Assembly (NCBI RefSeq): GCF_019097595.1
Contig: NC_080711.1
Location: forward strand, 9,391,928-9,455,927
DNA from: Hemibagrus wyckioides
Taxonomy: Eukaryota; Chordata; Actinopteri; Siluriformes; Bagridae
Direction of reading: 5' to 3'
Length of the DNA: 64,000 nt
Part shown: one piece after another, positions 24,245-37,700 of the stretch
Layout: each line of letters opens with the position of its first letter
Position numbering within the stretch: position 1 is the first letter of the stretch
The notes under the pieces: model-generated
Told to the model about the DNA's origin: nothing
Seen by the model: only the letters and a program-made list of their open reading frames with translations
The model's database searches: none
Program-made: the position numbers and the translations under genes

Positions 24245-25060
24245 CACCGATCAGCCATATCATTAAAATGACCTCTCTTGTGATCTAACCTATCGAGGCA
24301 TGGCCTCCTTAGGACCTCTGAAGGTGTGCTGTAGTGTTATTTGGAGCCTCTCTGGGTCATACTTGATTGTCCAGCACATCAGATTGAGATCTGGGAAATC
24401 TGGAAGCCATGTCAACACCTTGAACTCCGTCGTGTTCCTCACTCCCGAAGAATTTTTGCAGTGTGTCATGGTGCATTATCCTACTGAAAGAGGCCACTGC
24501 GTTAGGGAATAACGTTGCCATGAAGGGGTGTAATTGATTTGCAACAATGTTTAGGTAGGTGGTACAAGTCAAAATAACATCCACATAAATGCCACGACCC
24601 AAGGTTTCCCAGCAGAACATTCCACAGAGCATAACGCCTTCTTCCCATAGTGCATCCTGGTGCCACTGCTTCACCAGATGCACACACAGCATGGGCACTC
24701 TGAGTGGTCAGCAGCTATATAGCCCCAGACACAGCAATCTGCGGTGTACTTTGTGTACTGACACCTTCCTATCATAGTCAGAATGGACTGTTTTGAGCTG
24801 TTTTGGGCTGATCTTCACTCCCCAAATACATCAGTGAGCCTTGGGTGACCCTGACCCTGTCACCATTCACTGGTTTCCGTTCCTTGGCCCATTTTTTAGG
24901 TATTAACACTGCAAACTGGGAACACCACACAGGCATGCCTTCTGGAGATGCTCTGAGCTCTTTGCTATCACAATTTAGACCTTTTCAAAGTCGCTCAGAT
25001 CCTTATTCTTGCCCATTTTCATGCTGTCAACACATCAACTCGTTTTTGAAAATGAGGATG
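24245..25060 (-). pseudogene. Degraded Tc1/mariner copy ("cataacattatgacca" family)
   Basis: It starts with a TA-flanked terminal repeat CACCGATCAGCCATATCATT. The body runs through GTTAGGGAATAACGTTGCCATGAAGGG, CAGCAGAACATTCCACAGAGC and CACTTTGTGTACTGACACCTTCC, matching the reverse complement of a Tc1-type transposase gene. There are many stops, deletions and no right terminal repeat. Related copies lie at 31212-31898, 35096-35265 and 53368-53885. Confidence 0.85.
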
Positions 25061-25569
25061 GCGTACAAATATCTGCCTGTTAAATGCTCTGCTGTTTGGC
25101 ACAGCCTCAGAACATCTGCAAAGACACACAGCTCCCAGTAAATTGCAAGAAATAAAACTGGCTTATATCTTGAATGAGTTGCTAATAACTGCTGCATAGA
25201 GTCAATATTTCAGATTTCTGTTATTTAAATCAATTATTATAATTGCTTGTGATAAGTAGACATTTAATTTTGCGTATATTTCTTTACTGCATATACCCAG
25301 TGCAGCTATACCAGTTCACATGCAGAGTTAAGAGGCATAAAATGTTCAAGATGTAAAAGTTTGGGAGAACACAATCTGTGTGTTTAAAAGTCCAGCGATT
25401 GGGAGTGGGTTAACTGTTAAAGTTTATTGTACTGTATTATCCACACGTTCACCCTTTTTTTGTTACAGCATGGAAAATATCCTGAGTATTCTGTTGTAAG
25501 TATTCTGTTGTATCAGCAATAAACTACAAAAAAATGATCAATGCAATATTAATTTCTGTCAAAGTGAGA

Positions 25570-25745
25570 ATTCTCTATCAACTGTAGCTCAAGTGGTTAA
25601 TGCTCTGGGTTGTTGACGATCAGGATTCAAGCCCCAGCACCACCACGCTGCCACCACTGGGCCCTTGAGCAAAGCCCCCAACCCACCCTGCTCCACGGGT
25701 GCTGCATCACCCTACGCTCTGACCCCAATCCCTGAGGATGATGTC
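25570..25745 (+). repeat. tRNA-derived SINE-like repeat
   Basis: An A-box-like GTAGCTCAAGTGGTTAATG and a B-box-like GATTCAAGCCCC are spaced as in a tRNA head. A CCACTGGGCCCTTGAGCAAAG body, shared with other copies in the window, follows. Confidence 0.7.
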
Positions 25746-26493
25746 TTTTTGTATGAGTCTCTGTGTTGTTAGCAGAAGAGGTGACACCAACCATAGATGT
25801 ATAGCGTTAGCAAAGTGTTAGCTATCTCCAAAATATTTTTAGATTTATTTGTTTGTTTGTTTGTTTTTTACCAAACTTATATCACTTATATTACAGTGAC
25901 TTCTGAATGCAAATTACGTTTTCTAAAGTAAAGTTTGGGAAAGAGAAAAGAGAGAGAGAGAGAGAGAGAGCGAGAGAGTCAGCTTTATCTGACATTGTAG
26001 ATAACATGGCTCAATACCTTGGACCCACACTGGACCCGCAAGAACACTCCTGAAAGGGACTCACTGTGTGGAGGAAAACATGGAACAAAACCCTGTGCAG
26101 GCAATACACAACACCTACACCACTATTTCAGAAAATGTGTGTAGGCTGCTGGCAAAAAATCATGCAAATCTTTCATTTTTTTATACTTATGTAGGAAAAA
26201 AGTCAAAATATATTAATTTTGTGTCAAATTCCAGAAATCCTAGCATCCAACCGCCCGCCATCAGCAACACGTGACCCATATCAATATTAGCATCCATGAA
26301 CACAGTTCCAGTATTTCTTATTAGTACATAAATCTTTCAATCAAATTTAGAATACATTTAGTCTGAATGTATTTTGTTTCACTGAAAAATACTGACTGGA
26401 TGCAAACATCTTATACAAAAGCTACAATGAGACATAGAATGAACAAAGAATGTTACGGTTTTTAAACAGATGAGAACACAGAGAAAATAGCAG

Positions 26494-26494
26494 C

Positions 26495-26546
<52 letters not shown>
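26494..26546. repeat. (GATA)n microsatellite
   Basis: About 13 uninterrupted tetranucleotide units. Confidence 0.95.
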
Positions 26547-27829
26547 CAGACAAACATTAATAAATAAAAATCATGTCTAACTGATTTTCTACACCAGGTG
26601 GCAGCGTATACATTCAGACAAATCTAAAGGACTCTTACTACAGGCTGCTCATGGCTGCTCACACAGTATGTGTCCCATATGAACAAAATAATCTTGGGTG
26701 TAATGATGGAAAAAGTAAAACAGTTTTTTCCTGAACTCAACTCATCTTTCAATGATTCATCTACTATTTCTGTTTTCCAGATTGACCATGTATGGTGGTA
26801 GCCTAATTAATCCCTTTTCAGGAAAGACCTGATCTAATTATATTATAGAATACTACATATTAGCTCATGAGCAAGTCCAGTTCCAGTGAGCCTGTGACCA
26901 CTTTAGGCTCAGATTCCTGTTTTTGGCTGACTAGAGTGGAATCCGATACAGTCCTCTGCTGTTGTAAACCATCCTCCTCAAGGTTTGGCATGTGGTGTGT
27001 CCTGAAATGCTTTTCTGCTTACCAAAAGTATAAAGGGTGGCTATTTTTATTTACTGTATTCTTTTTGTCAGCACAGAACAGCCTGGCTGTTCTCTCCTGA
27101 CCTGTTAACAAGACATTTATGCCCGCAGAACTGATGCTCACTGGATGTTTTTGGCACCATTTTCTGTAAACTCTAGACAATGTTATGTGTGAAAATCCCA
27201 GCGCTCTCGGAAATACTCAAATCAGCCCATCTGGCACTGAGATCACAAATTTTCCCCAGTCTGATGTGAACATTAAATAAAGCTCTTGGCCTGTATCGGC
27301 GACAGTTTGTGCATTGTGCCACATGATTGGCTGATTAGATACTTGCATGAATGAGCAAGGGGGTGCAGGCATTCCTATTAGAATAAGTGGCCGATGAGCA
27401 TACATCAGTCATTCAACAAATGTTCATAACCTCCTCCATTCATTTGAAATTCCACTGAAATAGCAATTAAGTCGTTTGAGTGAACATTTTAAGTAAAACT
27501 ATTGCAGACAGCTAAGCTGATATTCTGTTCATCTACCTGCCTATTAGGTTTATTTATTTTATTTTTGCACACTCTTAAGGTAGTGTGCTCATTACCTACT
27601 TTAACTCCAGCAAGTTATGGCATCTTCTATGACAACTGCAACAAGCACTAATAGAGGTCCACTAGGGAAGGAATCATGCTACCCCATGATGGGACATGCC
27701 AGTTAATCACAAGATTACTCGTGTGGGCATGTTTAAAAATACTCCTGGTGCCAAAATCTTGTTTAATAGCAAAGAATTGGAATAAAATCTAAGAAATTTC
27801 CATAAACAAAGGCAAACTGCAATGCAGGG

Positions 27830-28005
27830 ATGTGGTAGCTTAATGGTTAAGATGTTGGGATACTGATTGAAAGGTTGTGAGTTTGAATCCCAGATCCACC
27901 AAACTGCTGCTGGGGCCCCTGAGCAAGGCCCTTAACCCTCAGTTGTATAAAATGAGACAAATTCTAATTTGCTCTAGATAAGAGCATCAGCCCAATGCCG
28001 GAAAT
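27830..28005 (+). repeat. tRNA-derived SINE
   Basis: The head GTGGTAGCTTAATGGTTAAG (A box) and GTTTGAATCCC (B box) are followed by the common fish body GGGGCCCCTGAGCAAGGCCCTTAACCC and the tail motif ATAAGAGCATCAGCCCAATGCC. It has no coding capacity. Confidence 0.85.
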
Positions 28006-29789
28006 GTAACGTGAAAGAGCAGACAGTGTGTTTATGATTTACAGAAACAGTTCCATTTTAAAGCTATATAGCAAAGATTAGGGAGAATATAGACAAATGT
28101 ACTTGCTTCCCATGATTTTGTTTCTGAAGAAGAAAACCATGTCTCCATTTTTCAAATTCCAAAATAATTCAGCTAGTTTTAGATCCTTTGTCTGTGGGTT
28201 TTGGGAGAATTTTGATGAAACCTGACATTAGACCGCTCGAAATAAGCCTATAAATTTGAACTCAAGTGTGATAGTTTTTCACATGAATTGTCTCTCAAAT
28301 ATGTTGTCCTGTGTGGTTACATGCCGCTGCTGTAAACACTGAGCCAAAGCTATCAGGACGAAGGGTAGTGGGTGTTAGTGTTATTACTCAAGCTGCTGCC
28401 TACAACAATAAAACACACAGTGACATCCTGATTAGACAATTATTCCGAGTAATAGTATAATGTTTTTTGACATAGGCTTGTGTAGCGTCCTCCATAATGC
28501 AGCTACTACATTATTAATTTAAAGCACAATAAGCATGGGCATGTTACGGCCATTATGGGCTTTAGAGAATGATATAAAACCTCTCCATCATTCATACTGT
28601 GCTGAGTGAGGACCACAGCACAGAATAACACAACAGTAAAACATTAAGGCAACAAGAACAGCCTAAGAAGAGAGGGCTCCGCTGTATTATTCTTTCATTT
28701 CTGTCACACTGCTGAGATGAGGGATATTTCTCTTTCTGCAGCCAGTGACAGGTTTATGTATAACTCTCTCATACTGATGCACGCAGCGACACACAAGCAC
28801 ACAGCAGAGGAAGAAAGAAAATGAACACTTAATACTGCATGTTATCCGTGTGCTCAGGCACGGACCTCAGTGGAGGTTAGAAAAAGTTAATTTCGCAAGA
28901 CACCCTGGGAAGGAGGGATAGTGAGATGAAGCATTAAACCTTTCCTGAAATAAGATCCTGCTAAACTGAACAATTCACACTTCTTTCATGCCTCATCCTC
29001 TTCCATTCCATGGTACTGAGGTATTGTCCAAATTCCTGTTTTTCTTGACAACTACATCAGGCTTACTCCAGTCTGTGAAGAGTGTATGAAGCTTTGTGTG
29101 TGTGTGTGTGTGTGTGTGTAAGGGCACAATAGAGAACTGTCCATTGTAATGTTTACACCAATAATAAAAGAGTCACACTGAAGGCAGCGATGTGTTTTCC
29201 CCATGGTAAATTCTGTCACTGCCAACATATGAATATTTTATATTGTATGTATGTGAGGGATCTACTCACAAGAGGAGAGAGAGAGAGAGAGAGAGAGACA
29301 AGAAAAATGAGATAGATATCTCACAAGAAGAGACAGAGTGCGTTATGAGACAAGAAAAGGGACAGAAATACTGATACAAAACGTCTAACAGTGATTATTG
29401 ATTGAGTGAAAGAGAGAGAGAGAGAGAGAGCTGCTGACAGTTGAGACAAAGAAAAATAGATCATGACATACTGAGAAACCTTGAATAAACTTCTGGGAGG
29501 AGGATATCATTGGCTTTTTTTCTGCACGAGTTATGTTCCCACACACACACACACACACATGGAGTTGTGTTAAAAGTTGTTTGTGAGACAAGAAACAAGT
29601 GGTGTGAAACTAGTCCTGGTGTAATAGTTCTTCGGTACAATAGTTAACGACTGTAGTTAAGTGTAAAATTAGGTAGCTAGGCTACATTTGTGACACATCA
29701 CCACTGCAGCTTCCCTCTGTGCTGCAGTATACTGCAGTATATTGGTTCTCCAAACCCTTTAGTGCGTAATTCTGAGTTTGCTGAACACA

Positions 29790-29985
29790 CAAAAGATCAA
29801 ACCTTGAGGTGGACGGGGCAACAACAGTGAAAGACCACATCAGGTTTCACTCCTGTTAGCCAAGATCAGGAATCTGAGGCTACAGAGGGCACAGACTCAA
29901 TAAAAGGCAGCATAGTAGAAAAACAATTGCCTGGTCTCTTTCCAGTCGGATCAGTTTCAGTGCTCAGTTGGTGTATTTTGGACTT
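29790..29985 (+). pseudogene. Tc1-type fragment
   Basis: The segment with GGAATCTGAGGCTACAGAGG, GCACAGACTCAATAAAAGGC and TTGCCTGGTC matches the middle part of the element interrupted at 51.9-53.1 kb. Both ends are missing. Confidence 0.65.
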
Positions 29986-30689
29986 AATGTAACCAAATGG
30001 AGATAAAGTGAAAGATAAAGGTAAAGAATATCTCCCAGTCTGATGCAGTCATATCTGTCTCTCCTTTTCACCCATGCCATGCCATCAACCAGGTCAGTAT
30101 CATACCTTAAAAGTATGTATCACTATATAACCACAATGTACCCTTTCTCCGAAATATTAGGCTGCATGTTCATCCAGTTCATATTACGATATGTAATGCT
30201 CACTTATGCAGGAAATAATACACTGTTCTGAACTCTAGTTTATAACACTATATATCTGGGGAATCTGGAGTGTGGAATAATTTCTTTACTTCTTTACTTT
30301 ACTGGGTTTTTGTCTCTCAGTCCAGTGTGCTCAGTTGCCCTTGTAACCCCGAGTGCTAAATCCTTTAATGCAACATTTCATTTTTTTTAATGTAAGCTCT
30401 ATCTATTGAAAGGGGTGGGGTGGGGGAGCGAGTACTTGATGTGCTTCAAAACTGTCTTCCGCTGTATATTTTCTGTGTTTTCTCTTTTCCTCTGCAAAGA
30501 CAGGCTTCTAGTAATGACCTGCCACCTGGTTATTTATTTCTGGTCATTTTACTTTGAAAGATTCATTAGGAAAGAATGCAGGTTAGTACATTATTCATAA
30601 CTCATACTTGTATACATTAGTGCTGGATTAGTGCCACAAACTCCTCCAGTAAGTCATCTGAATACATATATTCATGTGCATATGGGGTT

Positions 30690-30890
30690 CTAACATATCA
30701 CAGGGTGCAATCACACACACACACACACACATTTTAGAGATGCCGATCAGCCTACAACACATGCCTTGGGGTAGGAGACTGGAGAACCTGAAGGAAAACC
30801 CTACACACTCAAAAGGGCAGAGGTGAGAATCAAACCCCTAACCCAAGAGGTGTGAGGTACTAAGTCACTGTGGCTCCCATGTTTATTTAT
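30690..30890. repeat. Degraded interspersed repeat with CA run
   Basis: It holds a CA tract and the text GGAGAACCTGAAGGAAAACCC, AGAATCAAACCCCTAACCC and CACTGTGGCTCCC. This resembles the "GGAAACCGGAG...CGAACCCAGGACC" fish repeat at 39600-39915. Confidence 0.55.
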
Positions 30891-31211
30891 TGTACTAAAG
30901 TACTGAATAAACTCAATTTGGTAAGACTTTCTCTCATATATGTTTTTATCCTGAGGGTTTTATTGTTAGAATGCATTGTTTTATAAACATTTATTCACAG
31001 ATATTCCTTTAGACTCACCATTAATATTGAGTACTGTATAAATGGGTTGTTAATTTCCCAGTACAGAAATTTGTCTAAAGAAATCACACATAATCTACAA
31101 ATTCAGTAAAAATAAACTAGAGATTATATTGAAAAATTCCCGCATAGTCCTTTACATGTAGAAATCATGTTGATTGCAATAATGCACAATCAACAGGTCT
31201 ACAGGTTCATA

Positions 31212-31898
31212 CACTGAACAGCCATAACATTATGACCACCTGTCTAATATTGTGTTGGTCCTCCTTTTGCTGCCAAAAGAGCCCTGACCAGTCGAGGCAT
31301 GGATCCCTGAAGGTGTGCTGTGGTATCTGGCATCAAGATGTTAGCAGCAGATCCTTTAAGTCCTGTAAGCCTTCGTGAGGCCTCCATGGGCCCCACCTCA
31401 CAGGATACTTTTGATAAACTGACCAATGCAGGCCAGGAACACCCCACAAGTGCTGTTTTGAACTGAGGGCAAGATGCCTTTATTATCATGCATTACAGCA
31501 CAGTGGAATTCTTTTCTTTTCATATCCCAGTTGAGGTTGTTGGGGTCAGAGAGCAGGGGCAGCTATGATACAGAACCCCTGGAGCAGAGAGCGTTAAGGA
31601 CCTTGCTTAATTGCCCAGCAGTGGTGGTGCTGGGGCTTGAACCCTGATTCTTCAATCAACAACCCAGAGCCACAGCTCTGATCTTGGAGATATTCTGATC
31701 CAGTCATCTAACCATCACAATTTGTCCCTTGTCAAACTCGTTCAAATCCTTACGCTTGGCCATTTTTCCTCCTTTTAACACATCAACATTAAGGACATAA
31801 TGCCTAATATATCCCACCCACTAACAGGTGCCATGATGAGATAATCAGTGTTATTCACATCACCTGTCAGTGGTCATAATGTTTTGTGTGATCTGTGT
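31212..31898 (-). pseudogene. Degraded Tc1/mariner copy carrying an insertion
   Basis: Both ends are visible: CAGCCATAACATTATGACCACC on the left and GGTCATAATGTTTTGTG on the right, with the family's first and last coding parts between them. The middle of the transposase gene is missing, and a non-Tc1 repeat at about 31475-31690 interrupts it. It has no coding potential. Confidence 0.85.
31475..31690 (+). repeat. Interspersed repeat inserted in a Tc1 copy
   Basis: It carries CCTTTATTATCATGCATTACAGC, GGAATTCTTTTC, GTTGGGGTCAGAG, GGACCTTGCTTAATTGCCCAGC and GGGGCTTGAACCCTGA. The same order occurs at 47650-47890, and the second half at 52447-52616. It is non-coding and SINE-like. Confidence 0.7.
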
Positions 31899-31899
31899 A

Positions 31900-33300
31900 A
31901 GTGATAATAATATGTGACATGACAACATTATTTCAGCAGCATGGAGATAAAAAGGGAATACCATATGTCAAAGGCTTATGGAAAGCTGCTCTCCTTCCTT
32001 AATACTAGTTGCATGCCTATTAATCCTTTCCCTGCCGATCTCACCTCCCAGTCTTGTCACCGACCCGACCCTCTTTCCGCTGATCTCTGTGCTCAGAGAA
32101 GCAGTGTGATGGGCAAAATCTCCAGTTCTCCTGGTGAGAACCAATCTGTGCACAAACTCAGAGCCGTACTGGCTAGAATGGGATCAGTGATAATACCATG
32201 CTCTCAGAGAGCAGTTCCTAGATCAGCTTAGGTTCTAAAGGAGAACGGTGGTAAGAGGCCTGGAAGGGATATAAGCACAAATGCCTTGATGGTGAAGGAA
32301 TTTTAAGGATTAAGTAGAATGAGGAATGAAGAAGGTATATAGTGAATGTCCGGCTGCTGCTGGGAGAGAGAGAGATCAGACAAATAGGGAGATAAAAAGT
32401 GAGAGCTGAAATGCACAGCGATGTAAAAGTTCACTGCTAAAAAATAATAATATAAAAAATGGCACTAATGGCAGATCAGTCAACTACAGGAAATTCAGAC
32501 TACACATTACAGGCATCAGATTTTGCCTACATAGCATTATTTTAAATATGTACCACTGCAGGATGGAGAAAATGCTTCCCAAGAGGTTTTTTTTTCCCAA
32601 GTTAACTTCACATAGATGAATACTTTTCTTTTTTTTGGAGCCTATATTCTTTTTTAGCTTACAAATATTGACAATAACCTTATTGTGTAGCAACATTATA
32701 CTTCCAAGCTAAACAAAAACCCCCAAAAGCAAAGCAGCTGTTTAGAATTATGTTGGGTGGTGCTTGCAAATTCTTACCCACAGACCAATCATACTTAAAA
32801 CAAAACTTGGTATTGAATTTACATGCATGCCTTGTAAGTAAATATAATAAAATCTTTCTTTAAAATGAAACAAAGTCAATACACATATAAATTAAAATGA
32901 TAGAAATATCAGTAATGGTGATACGGCTCTTCCCTTCCCTCATTCAGAGCTTGACCTGGACTTTATCCTTAATTTTACCTTGAGGATAAGTGCCTTGACT
33001 ACATCTTGGTGAGCATGACATGTAGTTCATCCCAAAAGTGTTCAGTAAAGTGCCCTACACTGCAGCTTTGATAATCTGTCTTCATAGACCACTCTGTCAT
33101 AGTTGAGCAGTGTTTAGTCCCCTTAGTTCAAGTAAAAGGGACAGAGTTTTTGTGTGCTTCCAACAGTTTGGGGATGAACAACAAACTGGCCGAGGTGAAG
33201 GTCTGGTATCTACAAGCTTTTGGCCATAAAGTCTATTTTAATAGAATCGAAACTCAACCCAACTATTAGAATAATCTGGATTTGAAAACATAAATCTTCA
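31900..33300. other. Intergenic DNA, nothing recognised
   Basis: A/T-rich single-copy DNA with short homopolymer runs. No exon, repeat family or conserved motif was seen. Confidence 0.5.
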
Positions 33301-33314
33301 ATTCCTAATATAAT

Positions 33315-33532
33315 GTTGTTGTTGTTCTTTCGGCTGCTCCCTGCAGTGGATCATTTGTGCATGCTTTGATTCGACACAGATTTTACACTAGATGCCTTTC
33401 CTGACACAACCATCGCATTTAACCCGGGCTTGGGACTGGCACTGAGGGTTAACTCTTCAACGGCTGGGTTAGTGTTCTACCCGGGAATTGAATTGGCAAT
33501 GAGAGCATGCCGCTGGACCACCAGAAGGCTCG
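33315..33532 (-). repeat. SINE insertion with perfect 14-bp target duplication
   Basis: The insert lies between two copies of ATTCCTAATATAAT (33301-33314 and 33533-33546). It carries the common fish text TTCGGCTGCTCCCTGCAG, ACTAGATGCCTTTCCTGACAC and CCCGGGCTTGGGACTGGC. The tRNA-like head, including GTCCAGCGGCATGC, reads on the minus strand at the right end. The GTT repeat at the left end is the complement of a short AAC tail. Intact duplications point to a fairly recent retroposition. Confidence 0.85.
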
Positions 33533-34052
33533 ATTCCTAATATAATCTCAAGCACTATTCATGGGAGACGGCATGTGATATAACTGTGGCACAAATATTT
33601 CATTATTATCTTTACTTTAAATTATCATCAGGAGGACTTCTAATAAATTTAAGTGTTGTAAAAGTGTTTAGCATTCATATTTCTTTTAAAAAAATGACAG
33701 AACCAAGATATCTATTGACATTTTTATTTATTTAAAAAGATTTACACTTGTATTCAAGTTAACAGACAGGGTAGACTTGATAGAAATGCTGGTTTAGTAA
33801 AGAAAACAGTGAGAGATAAGGGTGAAACTTTTTTAAAAAAAAAAAAAAGAAAGAAAGAAAGAAAGAAAGAAAGAAAAGAAGAAGAAACATCAAGAAAATA
33901 CAGAGGAAGCTCTTTGAAACCGATTGCATGACAAGCAATCTGAAGTGGAAAAGGAAGGAGCATTACTGAATGCGATGGTATTTTTTTTCATAGTTACATG
34001 AAGACATCAAACACTCTTCTCTCTCGCACATCAACACACAGAATATATATTC

Positions 34053-34312
34053 TTAAAGGAGCAGTTTGTAATTTTTTTTTAGAGCCCTCTGCTGCCTCGT
34101 AAGGCATGGAATGAGGGCAGACCTGAGCAGCTCTGATCTGGCTGGGGGTGGAGCATATTTCCGGGCCAGAAAAGTGTAAACAGAAGCCTGAGATAAAGAC
34201 ATGAGCCGATCCACTCCATGCCAATACTGCAAATCACAGTTTTTCTATGGTATCTTTGAAATTATGTGATTACAGGCCGAGAAACAATTACACATTACAA
34301 ACTGCACTTTAA
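34053..34312. mobile_element. MITE with TTAA target sites and inverted ends
   Basis: TTAA at 34053-34056 is followed by AGGAGCAGTTTGTAAT. The right end reads ATTACAAACTGCACT before TTAA at 34309-34312, so the ends are inverted repeats with a one-base length difference. About 260 bp, no coding. TTAA target use is typical of piggyBac-class elements, but the family was not identified. Confidence 0.8.
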
Positions 34313-34794
34313 AAATCACACTGGGTTCGATTATTACAGCGGTGCTACCTAGCGGCACATAGACCAACAGAATGTTACGTAAATCTCTCCACTAGACGTA
34401 AACCGAATTCTCACTGCTGGAGTGTCATCCATTTTTTATCACCCTGGCGTATACCAGTCCACATCTTTCACTGAGACAATTAGTAATTATTAGTCAATAC
34501 CGGAGGTGGAGGCTGAGGAAGAAGTTCTACATCAACTCCACTTGATCCTCTGCTTTCAAAGTAAAACAGCCAAATAAAATAAAAAAATAAAAAATACAGT
34601 AGAGAAGGTGAGCTATAAATGGCCTATACTGTCAGGTTTTCTCTCAGACATACAAACTTTACACAAACACACATGCACACAAAGGTCAAGTAGAAAAAGA
34701 TCTGCATAGCTGAAACAGTATTGTGAATACATGTATATATAAATATATAAAAGTAGGTAGTGTGTGGATGAACAGGAAAGATGCTGGACTGAGA

Positions 34795-37700
34795 TCAGGA
34801 GCATTTCCAAACACACACTGCCAGGCTGCCACCGAAGAACATGTACAACAGATTCTTTACTTCATGAGTCACCTCAAATCCAAAACCCTCTCCGATTACC
34901 ACATGCCAGGAACTCCCAAACTTCTTATCCATGGACTCCTTTATCATCTTAGCTGCACTCTGAGGAAGAGAAGAATGTGAGTCACTTCATATTCAAGTCT
35001 TCAACTTGGATCAGATAAGGTGCTACCTTACCATATGCACGCAGACACGCTTCTTATTGCTGCTAACAACTTCCTAATTTGTTCGTTACTGTGTACACCT
35101 ATCAGGCATAACATTATGACCACCTGCCTAATGTGTTGGTCCCCCTTTTGTTGCCAAAAAAGCCCTGACCCGTCATGCACTGTGTATTCTGACACCTTTC
35201 TATCAGAACCAGAATTAACTTCTTCAGCAATCTGAGCAACAGTAGCTCGTCTGTTGGATTGGACCAAACTTTCTTTCTTTCTTTAGGGAAATGTTCTTAT
35301 ACTGTTGGACAGAATAACTATAATAAAGCCAGTATGTGCAATAAATCGTCAGAAAGTAGGAACGCTGCTGTGCATTATATAAATAACTCTCTGAATATGC
35401 TTCAGCTATGCATTGACTTAACATAGCTCACCTTTTATTTCAGATTTTTGGTATTGGCTAGTATTTTTGGGACTTGTTTTGAAGTTGCTTTCAGCAAATT
35501 TGGCATCCCTGATTTGATAACAAGACTGCTATGAGTCAATCAACCCACATTCCTGAATTTATCAAAGCTAACACAATGTATGTTAGCTTTTACAGAATGA
35601 GTAGGATACAGTAACAGCCCAGATGGCTACACTATCAGGGTCTGGCATGATGTAAGAGTTTAGACTTTGGGCCAGACAGACTGAGAATTTGTCAGCACTC
35701 CTACGAGCGCGGGTTGGATAACAGATCTACGTACGGAGCCAATTCAGTACCTCTCCTCTTACCTGGCCATGCCTGGATTCATACACACAGTTCTAACCTC
35801 GTTATTGGTGGCAAACTTTTCACAGGCTGTGACACAGAGCTCCATGGTTTCAACTCTCATCTCTTCTGGCATGTCTGTGTGCTAGAACAGAAACAGGGTA
35901 AAAAATAGGGTTTTGCATCTAAATCTTGTAAATGGTACTTTTATATATGTGGTTCTCACCCTTTAAGAGACCAAAAGTAAGTGGACAATATACTGCTGTA
36001 CTGTTCTATGGCCAGAAATGTGATAGATGATTTATCCCTGAATTTACGTTCACAGTTAAAAGGCCTAGAGTAGCAAATGCATGTGAAATCTGTTCCTGTT
36101 AACTCTCTATAAGTCCAAAAAGCTGTGACTGCCAGTGAACCAGCCATATATTAGGCTGAAAAATCAAGACAACCCCATCAGAGAGATAAGTAAAAACATT
36201 AGATCTGGCCAAATCAACTATTTGGTACATTCTTTAAAAAGAAAGAATGCACTGCTGAGCTCAAGAACAAGAAAAAAAACAACAAAAAGGATGGAGCATC
36301 AAGTTTCAAAATCAGTCCTCACCAGAGTAAATACAGAGGGTTTACCACAAGATGTAAACTACTGGAAAGACTCAAACGCAGGAAGACCAGATTAAACATG
36401 TGGTTTGGGTGTGAATGGCTACTAAAGGAACGGTTTCCCTTGTATTTATTGATGATGTATCTGACTTGAATAAAATCAGCAGGATGAAGTCTGAAGTGTA
36501 TAGAGATATTTATCTACTTAAATTCAGCCAAATGAACATCTTATGTATACTTCAAAATGACATGAAGCATACTTCATACGGCCCATTTTTGAAAAAGTGA
36601 CCTGAATCGAACATAAAACTGAAGGGATAGTGGCCCAAGAATAAGCAGCAACTGAGAACAGGTGAAATGAACGCCTGGCAGAGCATCACCAAGAAAGAAA
36701 CTCTGTGTCTCATGAGGTCTGTGGTTTCAGGCAGTCCATAACTGTGCAGGAAAGCAAGCATTAAAAAGGACATTATCATTTACGATTATTATTCTTTTTC
36801 CGGTCACCTCTGGACTCTTAAAAACAGGTGACCACATAAACAAAGTGCTGTAATTCATGTACTGTTCACCATATTAAATTAAAGCTGAAGATCTGAGCTC
36901 TTATTTATTATTTAAGTTAAATTCCTACATTACCGACCACTTACATAGCAATACCAAATGTTCATGGTCCTGGGACTTTTTAATTCAGTATTTTAGGAGA
37001 AGACACATTTTCTACTGTTTTCTTACTATTTTCCAATGTAAGGTAATTGTGAATAATGTGAATACATTACTGAAGAAATGTAGCATTATGAATGCAACAT
37101 GTCAGAAACAGTCCAGACAGAAACAGATGGGTCTCTTGACCTCCCTTGAAACAAAGCAGTATGACTGGGTTTAACATGCTGTTCTGCGTGGGAGTGTTCC
37201 CGTGCATTTGCATCTGCAGTGTATGTGTGAATTGACACTTTTCTCTCTACTGAAATTTGTCTCTCTATTGAAATTAACCGTTTACTTCAAATGAGTTTAT
37301 AATGAAAGGCTATAATGTCTATGAAGGACTGAAATTCTGTTAATATACTGCGTTTTTCTGCTTGACACATATGTAGTGCTCTTTAATTATTTCACTGCAG
37401 ATATTTGCAAATTGTGTTCATTTAATCTTAATCTAAATCCAAGTATCTATTTATGAGGAACTGAAACAAAACAAATAGATTCAATAACCTGCTTCTAGAG
37501 ATACAAATGCAAATTGTTTTCTAATTTGATAAAGAAATTAACAGATGTTATTTTCATGGATGGAGATAAACAAGAGAAACAAGGTGTCTGAGGTGACGTC
37601 AGCATTCAAATGACTTTGGGTTCAGCAAAATTATTTTTTATTATTTTTTAGAGTGTTATTAATTTTGTATTTCATGCTACATCTTTAACAAAACCATATA

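Larger units (their letters stand above)
25061..31211. other. Long intergenic gap upstream of mvp
   Basis: No convincing exon was found. The visible content is repeats: two tRNA-derived SINE copies, a Tc1 fragment near 29.8 kb, short GA, GT and GATA tracts and unassigned A/T-rich DNA. Isolated open frames of 60-100 codons lack similarity to known proteins and any splice support. Confidence 0.6.

Noticed and set aside
25570..28005. tRNA-like A and B boxes considered as true tRNA genes
   Set aside because: They do not fold into complete cloverleaves and are followed by SINE bodies shared with other copies.
36135..36600. Plus-strand open frames in the dnal4 intron
   Set aside because: No similarity to known proteins, no splice context and ordinary A/T-rich composition.
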